Assembly: GCF_014207185.1 (NCBI RefSeq)
Contig: NZ_JACHCP010000006.1
Coordinates: forward strand, 310,001 to 374,000
Direction: 5' to 3'
Length of the DNA stretch: 64,000 nucleotides
DNA from: Rhodanobacter sp. A1T4
Lineage (GTDB): Bacteria; Pseudomonadota; Gammaproteobacteria; Xanthomonadales; Rhodanobacteraceae
Shown: positions 8,646 to 17,929 of the stretch, in pieces
Layout of the letters: the number at the start of each line of letters is the position of its first letter
How positions within the stretch are numbered: position 1 is the stretch's first letter
The notes under the pieces: generated by a model
Told to the model about the DNA's origin: nothing
What the model saw: only the letters and a program-made list of their open reading frames with translations
The model's database searches: none
Translations under genes and position numbers: made by a program

Positions 8646-10334
8646 TTACTGCTTGGGCGTCGTGCCGCTGGTATTGTTGGACACGCGCGAAATGGCATTC
8701 GTGCTTGCGCTGCCGATGTTCGCCGATACGTTGCCGACGTTGAGGCTGCCGAAACCGGTGGTGTAATCCCAGCCCACGGCGGCGGTCTCACCGTCGTTGT
8801 TGCCGGATGTGACGTCGTGGAAGTCGCCCGAGTTGGCAGCGGCATCTGCATAGATCAGTGGTGCGGCAAAGCCCAGGCTGCCATTGGCCTGCAGAATGCG
8901 CGCCCACGAACCGACGAACAGTGGTGAAGCGAGGCTGGTGCCGCCGATCTGTTGATTGGTTTGCCCGTCGACGACGACCAGCGAGCCTGTGTCCGGACTG
9001 GCGTCGAAAGCCACGTCTGGCACACCACGAAAGCTGGAGCTGCCGTTTTGCCCTACGCCCTGCTGCCAGCTGGGAATCGACTCGATCGTGCTGGGGCTGC
9101 CACCGGTGGCGCCTTCGTTCTCGCTGAGGTTGTTCCAAACGGTCTCCCGGCTGAAAGTCGTGGTGTTGGTGGTGTACAGCTCAGTACCACCCACGGCCAC
9201 CACGTAAGGTGAGCTGGCTGGATAACTTGGCGTGATACCACCGTTGCCACATTCATCGGCACCGGAATCGCCAGATGAGACCGAGAAGGTTTGTCCTTGC
9301 GACTCGGCTTGCTCAAAGATCTGGTCGTCGGTGGAAGTGGCTGCATCTGTCTCGCATTCGCCCAGCGACACATTGATCACCGGTACGGCGTTGGCCGACA
9401 CCACGGCGTTGTAATCGGTGCTCAGATCGGCATCGCTTAGCGAAGCGGCGTCGTACAGAACAAGTTGTTGCACGCCGCCAGTCATGCCGACGATGTCCTG
9501 CGTATCCAGGTCCCACTCGCCATCGCCGCTGGTATCGCTGCTGCCGTTGCCGACGACCTGCACGCTGACAGTGGACAGTCCGTTGTTGGATGTAAACGTC
9601 TGCAGGTCGCTTTCGACGTTGCTCATGCTGCCTTCGGTGATCACGCCAACCGAAATGGATGTGGCGGGTGAGAGATTGCTGGCGTTGTAGATCGAGGCGA
9701 AATCAGTTGGATTATGCGCGACCGCCGAACCGCTGGCATGGGTATGCACGGCATTGGGGTTGATGCGCTTCGCGAACGTATGCGCAATATGCACGTTCTG
9801 CAGACCGACGACTTCCAAAACAGAGCCCTGCAGTGACGCGGGAATCTTGACATCATTATCGTTGGCGTAAGCATCACGACCATCATGCGTATGCACATGT
9901 ACGAAGGTGGTATTGAAGGCGGCCTGTGCCGTATCGGCGTGACCGTAACCTTCAACCAACATGCGATTCGGTGCGATCGTCACATGGGTGAAGCCGGCCT
10001 TGGTCATGTAGGCAGCAACGGCTTGCGCCTGCGCAGCGGTGGGGGAGTACTGGGCGCCGAACTGCGCGGGGGTAAGCGGCTTGTGTCCCGGTGTCTTCAG
10101 ATAACTCTGCAACTGCGCCTGATTGCGCAGCTTCAGCGACATCACCACGTGCATCGGCTGCGAGGAGGTTAGTGGCCCAACGACCGTATCACCTTGACGT
10201 AGCGTAGTGGCGTGCGCGACGGTCATCAGTGCGGAATTGCCTATCGCGCTGCTCGGCGAATCGGCATAGACGGACGAGACGACGGCCAGACTGATGGTGG
10301 CGATCAGTGTTTTGGTACGAATATGGCTTGGCAT
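8646..10334 (-). CDS. Secreted S53 (sedolisin/kumamolisin-type) serine-carboxyl peptidase
   Basis: Secreted acid-active endopeptidase, 562 residues from the ATG at 10334 (GGGAG upstream); the longer frame to 10538 lacks a signal start. Residues 1-24 are a signal peptide. Residues about 38-190 are the activating prodomain. The catalytic domain follows, with Glu273 and Asp277 in GEWDLDTQD, the oxyanion Asp356 in SSGDSG, and the nucleophile Ser467 in GGTSLASP. The C-terminal part contains FHDVTSGNN and GWDYTTGFGSLN, the usual calcium-binding end of the family. All key residues are present, so it should be active after autoprocessing at low pH. A second, distinct S53 gene lies at 15280. Single gene with its own terminator. 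Confidence 0.93.
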   Translation of the reverse strand: MPSHIRTKTLIATISLAVVSSVYADSPSSAIGNSALMTVAHATTLRQGDTVVGPLTSSQPMHVVMSLKLRNQAQLQSYLKTPGHKPLTPAQFGAQYSPTAAQAQAVAAYMTKAGFTHVTIAPNRMLVEGYGHADTAQAAFNTTFVHVHTHDGRDAYANDNDVKIPASLQGSVLEVVGLQNVHIAHTFAKRINPNAVHTHASGSAVAHNPTDFASIYNASNLSPATSISVGVITEGSMSNVESDLQTFTSNNGLSTVSVQVVGNGSSDTSGDGEWDLDTQDIVGMTGGVQQLVLYDAASLSDADLSTDYNAVVSANAVPVINVSLGECETDAATSTDDQIFEQAESQGQTFSVSSGDSGADECGNGGITPSYPASSPYVVAVGGTELYTTNTTTFSRETVWNNLSENEGATGGSPSTIESIPSWQQGVGQNGSSSFRGVPDVAFDASPDTGSLVVVDGQTNQQIGGTSLASPLFVGSWARILQANGSLGFAAPLIYADAAANSGDFHDVTSGNNDGETAAVGWDYTTGFGSLNVGNVSANIGSASTNAISRVSNNTSGTTPKQ

Positions 10335-11249
10335 TATTTCTTGACTCCCACTATTTCGAGGACAGCCGACCCTGCTGCGGTCGCGAAACCCCATGACAGT
10401 TGTGTCGCGCGCTAACGCGACGGCGTAAGTTCGATTGCTTGGCGATTCCTTGAGCTTCGACGGGCTGCTGATCCCCCTGCAGTCCTCATGCAGGCAGTGC
10501 CGACGTAACGCTCGAACGTCGCATGATTCCAACTTCATTGTATGCGGCGAACTGGAACCATTCGTCGCGTATTCCCTGTGACGAATGCCGACAAACTAGT
10601 TCACTGGAAAATGAACGTCTATAAGAAATAATCAGAGATATAATGAACTTTCTATTGAAAATTAATTAATATTCATAATCGTGCGAAGGGAGTGAAATTT
10701 AAGTTACATTATAAGTTATATTCATATTCTATTAATGGTAAATAATAAAACCATTGATTTCGTAATTGATCTGATTGCACGCCAAGGGCGAAGCCGGCCA
10801 TAGACGTGGGCGCTGACTCGTGATTTGGCTCACGCGATAGGGTGTCCGCCGCGCTGCTCCGCATCCACGTGGTTCTGACGCTATTACCGCCTACACGTTG
10901 TGTGCATTGTCGAGCCGTCAAGACGGCTCGCCTAAAAGGCGTGTGTGTCGATGGATGGCAATGCAACCCGGCACGCACCTGCACCGGTAGCGATGGTTCA
11001 AAGGAGGCGATTGTCCCGTTCATAAAGAGCGGCAGGGCCGTTTATTGCCGTCACATCGCATGTATCCGTGCGCCAAGCCGGAACATTTCGTATAGTCTTG
11101 GTGTGATGTGCATCACACTTTAGTGGGCTGGATGAATACGCACCGCTCAACGTGGCCGTGACTCTAAAAATATCGGTTTCCGCTCATGGCGCGTTTCGCG
11201 CTTGTTCGGTCGTGACTGATGCAATCTGTACCAGTGAGGTAGTGCGCTA
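10335..11249. other. Long non-coding region with an AT-rich core
   Basis: About 900 bases without a convincing gene. From about 10600 to 10760 the DNA is strikingly AT-rich (runs such as AAAATTAATTAATATTCAT) compared with its GC-rich surroundings. A perfect 9-bp hairpin (CGAGCCGTC, 10911-10919 with 10922-10930) follows. The only sizeable frame, minus strand 10709-11023, has no recognisable sequence or ribosome binding site. The region should carry the promoter of the leftward peptidase gene and of the rightward phosphoesterase gene; AT-rich DNA of this kind is often bound by H-NS-like proteins. Confidence 0.6.
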
Positions 11250-11855
11250 ATGGATTCGCAAGCCGAGTTCAAGCTATCCCCAAGCCGCCGGCTGCTGGAC
11301 GGCGTCAACATGTTCTTCGCCATACTTCCGGATAAGGAAGCCAAGGCCGAGATCATTCGCATTGGCGAGCGCTTCGTGAAATCGCATCGGCTTGGGGGCT
11401 CGTCAGTTGATATCGATCGATTGCACATCACGCTTAGCCCCATCGGCAAACCGGATCGCCTGCGTCAACCGTTGGAAGGTGCTTTACTGGCCGCTGCAGA
11501 AGAAGTACGAGTGAAAGAATTCAAGATCACGCTGGATAGCGCCATGCGCTTCAGCAGTGCAGGCAAGGATGGCCGGTTTCCGTTTGTGCTTTGCGCGGAT
11601 ACGCTCACGACCGAAGTGACACTGAAGTTGCGCAAGGCGCTGGCCGATGCGCAGTATGCGCAGGGACTGCATGTCGCTGGCGTATCAAGCTATCTACCTC
11701 ATGTAACGTTGCTTTATGCACAGGGGGTGGAAGCCATCGAACAGCCGATTCCACCGATCAGCTGGATGGCCCGCGAGTTTGTGCTGATCCGCAGCTTTTT
11801 CGGCCAGTCCAAACACGAAGTGATGGGTCGCTGGCCACTTGGTTCGGGAGATTGA
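11250..11855 (+). CDS. thpR: RNA 2',3'-cyclic phosphodiesterase / 2'-5' RNA ligase family (2H phosphoesterase)
   Basis: Cytoplasmic 2H-superfamily enzyme of 201 residues that opens 2',3'-cyclic phosphates on RNA ends and can ligate tRNA halves in vitro. The two His-x-Thr motifs are visible: LHITLSP near residue 58 and PHVTLLY near 151, with the FFAILPD first strand at about 22. The ATG at 11250 follows GAGG. The N-terminal 20 residues are longer than usual. It stands alone. Confidence 0.9.
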   Translation: MDSQAEFKLSPSRRLLDGVNMFFAILPDKEAKAEIIRIGERFVKSHRLGGSSVDIDRLHITLSPIGKPDRLRQPLEGALLAAAEEVRVKEFKITLDSAMRFSSAGKDGRFPFVLCADTLTTEVTLKLRKALADAQYAQGLHVAGVSSYLPHVTLLYAQGVEAIEQPIPPISWMAREFVLIRSFFGQSKHEVMGRWPLGSGD

Positions 11856-12210
11856 CACTAGTGAGCTACGTGCGTTGATCGGGTGTGATTCGGCTATACA
11901 ACGGATGGCTCGTTGCTAGCGATTGACAGTGCAATGCTATCGAAATGAGTCGCGCAAGATCATCGATAGATTTTCACGATTTTCAATGCGGGGTCTTGCA
12001 CCTGTCACACAAATACGGACGGTGATCGAACAGAATGTTGTTTGTTGTCAGTCGATTTGTTGTCTACTGCATCGGCTGAGCGAACGCAGCGGGATAGATG
12101 CACGAATCTCTCTTCAGCCGTTTGATTTAGGAACGGTGCGCGTAACAGCCAATGCATTGGCAATGGGTTGATGCTTGGTAGTCCGTACACCATGAAGGAA
12201 ACTGCAGGGC
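11856..12210. other. Non-coding gap before the MHYT-GGDEF-EAL gene
   Basis: About 355 bases with no supported gene. The sequence just before 12211 (GGA, then CAGGGC) can serve as the ribosome binding site. A 16-codon frame from an ATG at 12192 overlaps the start of the large gene in another frame; it could be a leader, but nothing else supports it. Confidence 0.45.
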
Positions 12211-14343
12211 ATGTCGTTCCAGATGCTGCACCCGAGCTATGACGATGGCGGAGTGTTGCTATCCGTACTAATCGCCGTCTATGCATCTTACGTGGCGCTG
12301 GATCTTGCACGGCGAGTTCGCGACAAAGGTCGTGGCTCGGTCATCCTGTGGACTGTTGGCGGTGCGTTGGTGATGGGTACTGGTATCTGGTCGATGCACT
12401 TCGTCGGCATGCTGGCGATGAGTCTGCCGATCTCCATTACCTACGATCCGCTGTTAACGCTGCTGTCATGGCTGGTTGCTGTTGGCGTATCGGTCATTTC
12501 GCTACGCATCGCCGCACGCGACCAACTCGCACCGTCGGCATGGCTCATCGGTGCCCTGGTGATGGGGGCCGGTATCTGCGGGATGCATTACATCGGCATG
12601 ACGGCGATGCTGCTGACGCCGCTCATCATCTGGAATATGTGGCTGGTGGCTGCCTCGGCAGGGATTGCGATACTGGCATCGGCGGTGGCGCTGCGCGTGC
12701 TTTTTTCCATGCGCCAGCTGCACGGTCTACGCGCCTATCTCACCCAAGGTGCTGCAGCGCTGATCATGGGCGCGGCTATCGCGGGCATGCACTACACCGG
12801 CATGGCGGCAGCAAGTTTTCCGGCGGGCGCCATCTGCCAGACAATCAATGGCTTGGGTGGACACAATCTCGGCACGATGGTGGTGTTCGCCTCGTTGATC
12901 CTGCTGTCGATCACGCTTCTCACCTCCATATTCGATGCGCGGCTGCAGGCTCGCGCGTTCACCATGGCGCAGTCACTGGAGGAGGCCAATCAACAGCTGC
13001 AGGGCGCGAATGCCGAACTGCAGCGCATGGCTTTTCGCGATCCGCTGACCGGGCTGGCCAACCGAGCCCTGCTTGAAGATCGCCTCGAACATGCGCTGAA
13101 TCGCATCAGCCAACAGGCGACGTTTCCCGGCAAGCGCACGTTTGCCAAACTGGCCGTGCTATTCATCGATATCGATGGCTTCAAGCCGGTCAATGACAGT
13201 TACGGTCACACCGCCGGCGACCACGTGCTTCGGCAAGTATCCACTCGCTTGAGTGAGCTGGCTCGCGATACGGATACCGTTGCACGCATTGGTGGCGACG
13301 AGTTCCTGCTCCTGCTGGAGGATGTACAGGGCGCATCGGACGCCGTGGTGCTGGCCGACCGCATCCTGCATTCGCTGACTGTTCCGTTGCAGTTGATTGA
13401 CCGTGAAATATCTCTCTCGTGCTCCATCGGTATCGCGTTGTTCCCCGATCACGCTGCACGGGATCGGTTGATAAGTTGCGCAGATGCCGCGATGTACGTA
13501 GCCAAGCACAACGGTGGCAATACCTATGCCATTTATGAGCGCCACATGCAATCCGGTGCATCGGGTCAGATGGATCTGCAGCAGGCGTTACGTGGCGCCA
13601 TCAGACGAAACGAATTTGAGCTGCACTACCAGCCAAAAATAGATGGCAGTAGCGGAAAGCTCGTGGGTCTGGAGGCATTGCTGCGCTGGAAAAACGGCAG
13701 CTTGGGTACCGTACAGCCTGAAGTTTTTATTCCACTTGCCGAACGCTTTGGTCTGATCGTGGCGATCGGTGACTGGGTGATTGAAGCGGTCTGTCGACAG
13801 TTGGAGCGCTGGTCTCACGAAGGCATCCCTATGCGTGTCGCGATCAATCTCTCCGGCTATCAGTTACGCCAGCCCGATCTCGTCGCACGGATGTGCCACC
13901 TGTTCGAACGCTATTCGGTCGACCCTAAGCAGGTGACATGCGAAGTTACCGAGTCGGTGGCGATGGAAGACACCGCGTCGACACAGCGTGTCCTGCGCCA
14001 GCTCTCCGAGCTTGGGGTGTCGCTTTCCATCGATGACTTCGGTACCGGTTATTCGAGCCTTGCTTATCTCCGACAATTGCGCGTACAACAGCTCAAGATC
14101 GATCGCAGTTTCATCAGGGATCTGGACACCTCCGGCGACGCACGTGCCGTCGTCGATGCAGTGATCCGGCTCGCGCACTCGTTAAGCCTGCGCGTGGTTG
14201 CCGAAGGCGTGGAGACCGTCGAGCAATACGCGGCTCTGGTCGAGCTGGGTTGCGATGAGCTTCAAGGGTTTTATTTTGCTCAGCCCATGACAGCGAATGC
14301 GCTCATAGAGTCCGGTCTGCTCACGTCATTGGCGCAGTCCTGA
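12211..14343 (+). CDS. MHYT sensor with GGDEF and EAL domains (c-di-GMP turnover)
   Basis: Inner-membrane c-di-GMP enzyme, 710 residues. The first 245 residues hold seven hydrophobic helices with three repeats of the MHYT signature (MHFVGM at 62, MHYIGM at 125, MHYTGM at 193), proposed to bind copper and sense O2, CO or NO. A coiled linker (QSLEEANQQLQGANAELQ) leads to a GGDEF domain with an intact GGDEF at 361-365, then an EAL domain with EALLRWK at 488-494 and DDFGTGYSSL near 610. Both active-site motifs are intact, so it may be bifunctional. A terminator follows at 14374-14414. Confidence 0.93.
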   Translation: MSFQMLHPSYDDGGVLLSVLIAVYASYVALDLARRVRDKGRGSVILWTVGGALVMGTGIWSMHFVGMLAMSLPISITYDPLLTLLSWLVAVGVSVISLRIAARDQLAPSAWLIGALVMGAGICGMHYIGMTAMLLTPLIIWNMWLVAASAGIAILASAVALRVLFSMRQLHGLRAYLTQGAAALIMGAAIAGMHYTGMAAASFPAGAICQTINGLGGHNLGTMVVFASLILLSITLLTSIFDARLQARAFTMAQSLEEANQQLQGANAELQRMAFRDPLTGLANRALLEDRLEHALNRISQQATFPGKRTFAKLAVLFIDIDGFKPVNDSYGHTAGDHVLRQVSTRLSELARDTDTVARIGGDEFLLLLEDVQGASDAVVLADRILHSLTVPLQLIDREISLSCSIGIALFPDHAARDRLISCADAAMYVAKHNGGNTYAIYERHMQSGASGQMDLQQALRGAIRRNEFELHYQPKIDGSSGKLVGLEALLRWKNGSLGTVQPEVFIPLAERFGLIVAIGDWVIEAVCRQLERWSHEGIPMRVAINLSGYQLRQPDLVARMCHLFERYSVDPKQVTCEVTESVAMEDTASTQRVLRQLSELGVSLSIDDFGTGYSSLAYLRQLRVQQLKIDRSFIRDLDTSGDARAVVDAVIRLAHSLSLRVVAEGVETVEQYAALVELGCDELQGFYFAQPMTANALIESGLLTSLAQS

Positions 14344-14373
14344 TCGGAAACAAGCGTCAGTGCGATTGACCGT

Positions 14374-14414
14374 CAGGATCGGGCATGGCATGTCCGATCC
14401 TGGCAAACTTTTTT
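14374..14414 (+). terminator. Probable terminator of the MHYT-GGDEF-EAL gene
   Basis: Stem CAGGATCGG/CCGATCCTG (14374-14382, 14394-14402), then GCAAAC and a run of six T. The spacing between stem and T-run is slightly long. Confidence 0.65.
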
Positions 14415-14526
14415 GCGCAGGCTACGACGGCAGGCTCGCCAGAAATACTGCTGATTTGATAAATGAACCACTTTCCCACGGTTGCGGGATTCAAGTGCAA
14501 CGCACCTGAACTCGTAAGGCCTGCGC

Positions 14527-14895
14527 TTACATGCAGCTTTTCACTTGCTGGAAAAACCAGGTGTCGTCGTCGGGCATCCGTGAGTAGTACGTGGCTTTGG
14601 TGTTTGCTCCAGTTGGAACGATGTCCACTAGCGCAAGAACGGGGCTGCTGTCGCTTTCCGCAAGCTGAAGGCTGGTTCCGCTGGTTAATGGTACGGCATC
14701 TATTTGGTAGTGCTTTGTCGCCCAGGCAGTCGATACGCAGGAGACCACATCGCTCGCACTGCTGCTTCCCATGTAGACCGCCGTAGGAGTTCCATTACGC
14801 AAACTTCCTGCGCTTGAGCATGCGGATAACGCCATCAACAGAGCGCCGCCGCTCAAGTATTTTTTCATGGGTGCTGTTTTTTTTTGATTTTTCAT
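14527..14895 (-). CDS. Small lipoprotein of unknown function
   Basis: A 122-residue predicted lipoprotein. Starting at 14895 gives MKNQKKTAPMKKYLSGGALL with the lipobox LSAC; a second ATG at 14868 gives a shorter, equally good signal peptide, so the start is uncertain and neither has a strong ribosome binding site. The mature part has AVYMGSSSASDVVSCVSTAW and a paired Cys at the C-terminus (VKSCM), suggesting one disulfide. The pattern of Cys, Trp and YSRMPDDDTWFF recalls small periplasmic proteins of unknown function. It overlaps no neighbour. Confidence 0.7.
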   Translation of the reverse strand: MKNQKKTAPMKKYLSGGALLMALSACSSAGSLRNGTPTAVYMGSSSASDVVSCVSTAWATKHYQIDAVPLTSGTSLQLAESDSSPVLALVDIVPTGANTKATYYSRMPDDDTWFFQQVKSCM

Positions 14896-15279
14896 CTGGG
14901 TTTCTGGAGTGGGATTGGATATTTACGCGTCCATCCTACTGCGCGGTGCTCGGATGTTCGATGGGAAGGGAGGGCGCAAAAATTGCCCGCGTTCATTTGC
15001 TTGATGTTGGCCTCGGTCACCATGGCCATGCATGCGATTCAATACAGACGCCAGTGAAAATCAACCCATGGATATCAGCGTAAGTACGCCATTTCTTGAT
15101 GCCGATCACAACCCGAATCGCAAGAAATTACACGACCGGAACCTCCTAAAAGTCCTATTGCCAACGTGTGCCGCGCTATCTAGATTCAAACGGCTGCAGC
15201 ACGAGTCAGGGATAGCAGTGAAAGGCAAATGCGATGTCCGATGGCATCGCTTACAACACTAAAATGGGAGAAATGGATT
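14896..15279. other. Non-coding gap between the lipoprotein and the second S53 gene
   Basis: About 385 bases that should hold divergent promoters for the two flanking genes. Short frames here have no supporting features. I see nothing else. Confidence 0.4.
15266..15272 (+). promoter_or_regulatory. Ribosome binding site deciding a GTG start
   Basis: GGGAGAA lies 7 bases before the GTG at 15280. It selects that GTG over the in-frame ATGs at 15229 and 15241, neither of which has a comparable site, and gives a normal signal peptide. Confidence 0.7.
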
Positions 15280-17013
15280 GTGAAATTACTGCCAAATAGC
15301 TCGGCAAATCGCAAGAAAACCGTTCTCAAGAAGTCTGTGCCAGCGTTACTTTTCGCTGGTGCATTAGCCTTTGGCTTCGCCGCGCAAGCTGCTGAGACAG
15401 TGGCGGGAGCCAACCACTTGCTCAGCGCCAATCTGCCTGCCGCGGTGTCATCCGGACAGGCTGCACATATAGGCACCATGGTCCAGACGCAGAGCATGAA
15501 GCTAGGGCTGATTTTACCGTTGCGCAACGAGAGCGAGCTGGACAGCTTGCTGTTGCAGCTGCGTGATCCGCAAAGCCCCAATTATCATCATTATCTCTCT
15601 TCTGCCGAGTTTGCCGAGCGCTTTGGTGCGACCCAGAAGGATTACGACGCTGTCGTGGCCTGGGCCAAGTCCAATGGCCTGACCGTGACGCAGACCACGC
15701 CGAATCGCCGTGTGGTGGACGTGCAGGGGTCGGTCGCCACGGTCAACCGCGCGCTGCACGTGCAGCTTTCGAACTATCAGCATCCGACAGAAAACCGCGT
15801 CTTTTTCGCGCCTGATCGTGAGCCTACGATGGATCTGGCCGTGCCGCTGCTGGGCATCACGGGTCTGACCAATATCAGCCCGCGAAAAAATCATCTCGTG
15901 CACGGTACCAACGCGCAGCATATGGAGGCCATTACGCGCACCCATGGTTCGGGTCCGTCGGGTGAATATCTACCCAGCGACATGCGTGCGGCCTATTACG
16001 GTTCAGGCTCGCTTACCGGTTCCGGCCAGACGGTTGGTATCTTTTCGTACGATGGCTACAAGACCGCTGACGTCACGCTGTATTACACCAAGACCGGCAT
16101 GAAGTCGTCGGTGCCAGTCAAGAATGTGTTGGTCAACGGCTATAGCGGTGTCTGCGATTCTGGCGATGGCAGCGGTACCTCCACTTGTGACGACGGCGAG
16201 CAGGTGCTCGATATCGTCAACGTCATCGGTATGGCGCCGGGACTCACGCAGGTGATTTTCTACGAGGGTTCCAGCGCTACCGACATCCTCAACCAGATGG
16301 CCACGGACAACACCGCCAAGGTCATCAGCAGCTCGTGGGGTGGTGGTGATTTCGGCAGCGCCGACGACTCCATCTATAAACAGTTTGCCGCGCAGGGTCA
16401 GACCTTTCTCAACGCCACCGGCGATGACGGTGCCTACAACGCTGATACCTGGGCGGCGCCGTCACTGGATCCCAACATCCTGGATGTCGGCGGTACCGAT
16501 CTCACTACTACCGGCCCAGGCGGCTCATGGAGTTCGGAAACCGGCTGGACCGGCAGCAGTGGTGGTTACTACAAGCCGGCTGGCTACACGATTCCTGCCT
16601 ATCAGACGCTTGCCGGCGTGATCACCAGCACCAACAAGGGCTCGACCACACTGCGCAACGATCCAGACGTGTCGGCCGAAGCCGACTTCGATAATCCCAC
16701 CGTCGTCAACGGTACCTTCGAGACCGGCTACGGCGGCACCAGCTTTGCCGCGCCGCGCTGGGCTGGTCTGTTGGCACTGGCCAACCAGCAGTCGGTGGCT
16801 GCGGGCAAAAGCACACTCGGCTTCGTCAATACCAAGATCTACAACATCGGCGTGAGCTCGACTTTTGCGAGCGATTTTCACGACATCACCAGCGGTAGCA
16901 ACAAGCCGGACGAAGGCAGCGGCGCTGGCTTCAAGGCAGTAGCCGGGTTCGATCTGGTCACCGGCTGGGGCAGCCCGCAGGGGGCAGCTCTGATCAACGC
17001 ACTGACCCAGTGA
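15280..17013 (+). CDS. Secreted S53 (pseudomonalisin-type) serine-carboxyl peptidase
   Basis: A second secreted S53 peptidase, 577 residues from the GTG at 15280. The signal peptide ends near FAAQAA (residue 38). The prodomain (about 45-225) includes LRDPQSPNYHHYLSSAEFAERFG, the classic pro-kumamolisin block. The catalytic residues are Glu307 and Asp311 (GEQVLDIV), Asp382 (ATGDDG) and Ser488 (YGGTSFAAPRWAG). The end has FHDITSGSN and GFDLVTGWGSPQG for calcium binding. It is only distantly related to the S53 enzyme at 8646, so it is not a recent duplicate. The two probably give broad extracellular proteolysis in acid surroundings. A terminator follows directly. Confidence 0.94.
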   Translation: MKLLPNSSANRKKTVLKKSVPALLFAGALAFGFAAQAAETVAGANHLLSANLPAAVSSGQAAHIGTMVQTQSMKLGLILPLRNESELDSLLLQLRDPQSPNYHHYLSSAEFAERFGATQKDYDAVVAWAKSNGLTVTQTTPNRRVVDVQGSVATVNRALHVQLSNYQHPTENRVFFAPDREPTMDLAVPLLGITGLTNISPRKNHLVHGTNAQHMEAITRTHGSGPSGEYLPSDMRAAYYGSGSLTGSGQTVGIFSYDGYKTADVTLYYTKTGMKSSVPVKNVLVNGYSGVCDSGDGSGTSTCDDGEQVLDIVNVIGMAPGLTQVIFYEGSSATDILNQMATDNTAKVISSSWGGGDFGSADDSIYKQFAAQGQTFLNATGDDGAYNADTWAAPSLDPNILDVGGTDLTTTGPGGSWSSETGWTGSSGGYYKPAGYTIPAYQTLAGVITSTNKGSTTLRNDPDVSAEADFDNPTVVNGTFETGYGGTSFAAPRWAGLLALANQQSVAAGKSTLGFVNTKIYNIGVSSTFASDFHDITSGSNKPDEGSGAGFKAVAGFDLVTGWGSPQGAALINALTQ

Positions 17014-17076
17014 TGTAACGCATGAAGTAGGTTACAAGCGTTTTTATAAAGCGCTGTCACTCAAGCTGTAACCGAG

Positions 17077-17105
17077 GAGAGCCGCCATGTGCGGCTCTCT
17101 TTTTT
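17077..17105 (+). terminator. Rho-independent terminator of the S53 gene
   Basis: Perfect 9-bp stem GAGAGCCGC/GCGGCTCTC (17077-17085, 17091-17099), loop of five, then six T. Confidence 0.92.
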
Positions 17106-17217
17106 GTTCAAGAATGGCATTCTGACCGTATTCGTCATCAAAGCTGGATACTGGCGATCGTCACGATGCATTGCATGGGTCGTGATGGTTTGACGCCACC
17201 CCAACCGGATCACAGCG

Positions 17218-17892
17218 ATGCAGTTTCCAATCAATCGCGCTGCGCTATCAGTGGTTCGACGTGCGCGTGCAAAGCTGGCGAATACGCTGTGCTTCGTTAC
17301 GTACGTGATGCTGGTTCTGGGTCTCGTGGCCTCGGCAGAGGCTACACCTGTCGATGCCCCTCCGACGGAAAACCCCGATGGTTACGTGCTCAACGAGCAC
17401 GTCAATTATTATTTGGTAACCGGCGATGACGGCAGCGCACTACGACGCTCACTGGACAGTCAGGGCCCGATCGGAGTCGACGGCAAACGTTACGACGGCT
17501 ATACCCGGTGGGATGTGCATTGGGACTATGTCACTGAAAGCGATGCATCCAGCACCTGTGCCGTGGTCTCTTCCAACATCGTGTTGAATGTGGAGATCAC
17601 GTTGCCGCAATGGCAGCCCGCAATCGACGTGCCGGACTCACTGCAACGGCGGTGGTTGGTTTATCTGAAAGCGCTGCGCGGGCATGAGGATGGCCACCTG
17701 GAAAACGCCGAGATGGCAGCGATGGCGATCGATCATCTGCTGCAAACGATCGGTCCGCAGTCGGACTGCCAGATACTCGATGAAAAGCTGCAGACCCTTG
17801 GCCAGCAGATCCTGCAACATTTCAGGGACAATGACGTCGAATACGACCAACGTACCGAGCACGGTCGAACGCAGGGCGCTGTATTTCCTTGA
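17218..17892 (+). CDS. DUF922 protein, putative secreted zinc protease
   Basis: A 224-residue protein of the DUF922 family, described as predicted secreted Zn-dependent proteases. An N-terminal hydrophobic stretch (about residues 22-42, LCFVTYVMLVLGLVASAEA) is a signal peptide or anchor after a long basic start. The HExxH-type motif is visible as GHEDGHLENA near residue 155, and a third His lies in RTEHGRTQGA near the C-terminus, the position expected for the family. The DUF3455 gene starts 37 bases later, so the two are likely co-transcribed. Activity in the family is predicted rather than shown. Confidence 0.8.
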   Translation: MQFPINRAALSVVRRARAKLANTLCFVTYVMLVLGLVASAEATPVDAPPTENPDGYVLNEHVNYYLVTGDDGSALRRSLDSQGPIGVDGKRYDGYTRWDVHWDYVTESDASSTCAVVSSNIVLNVEITLPQWQPAIDVPDSLQRRWLVYLKALRGHEDGHLENAEMAAMAIDHLLQTIGPQSDCQILDEKLQTLGQQILQHFRDNDVEYDQRTEHGRTQGAVFP

Positions 17893-17929
17893 GTGCCGGC
17901 ATCCTCATTACCAATACTGGAGAGAAACG

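Noticed and set aside
10911-10930. Hairpin CGAGCCGTC as a terminator
   Set aside because: No T-run follows on either strand and no gene ends nearby.
10709-11023. 104-codon minus-strand frame in the AT-rich gap
   Set aside because: Its composition changes abruptly along its length, it has no ribosome binding site and no recognisable sequence.
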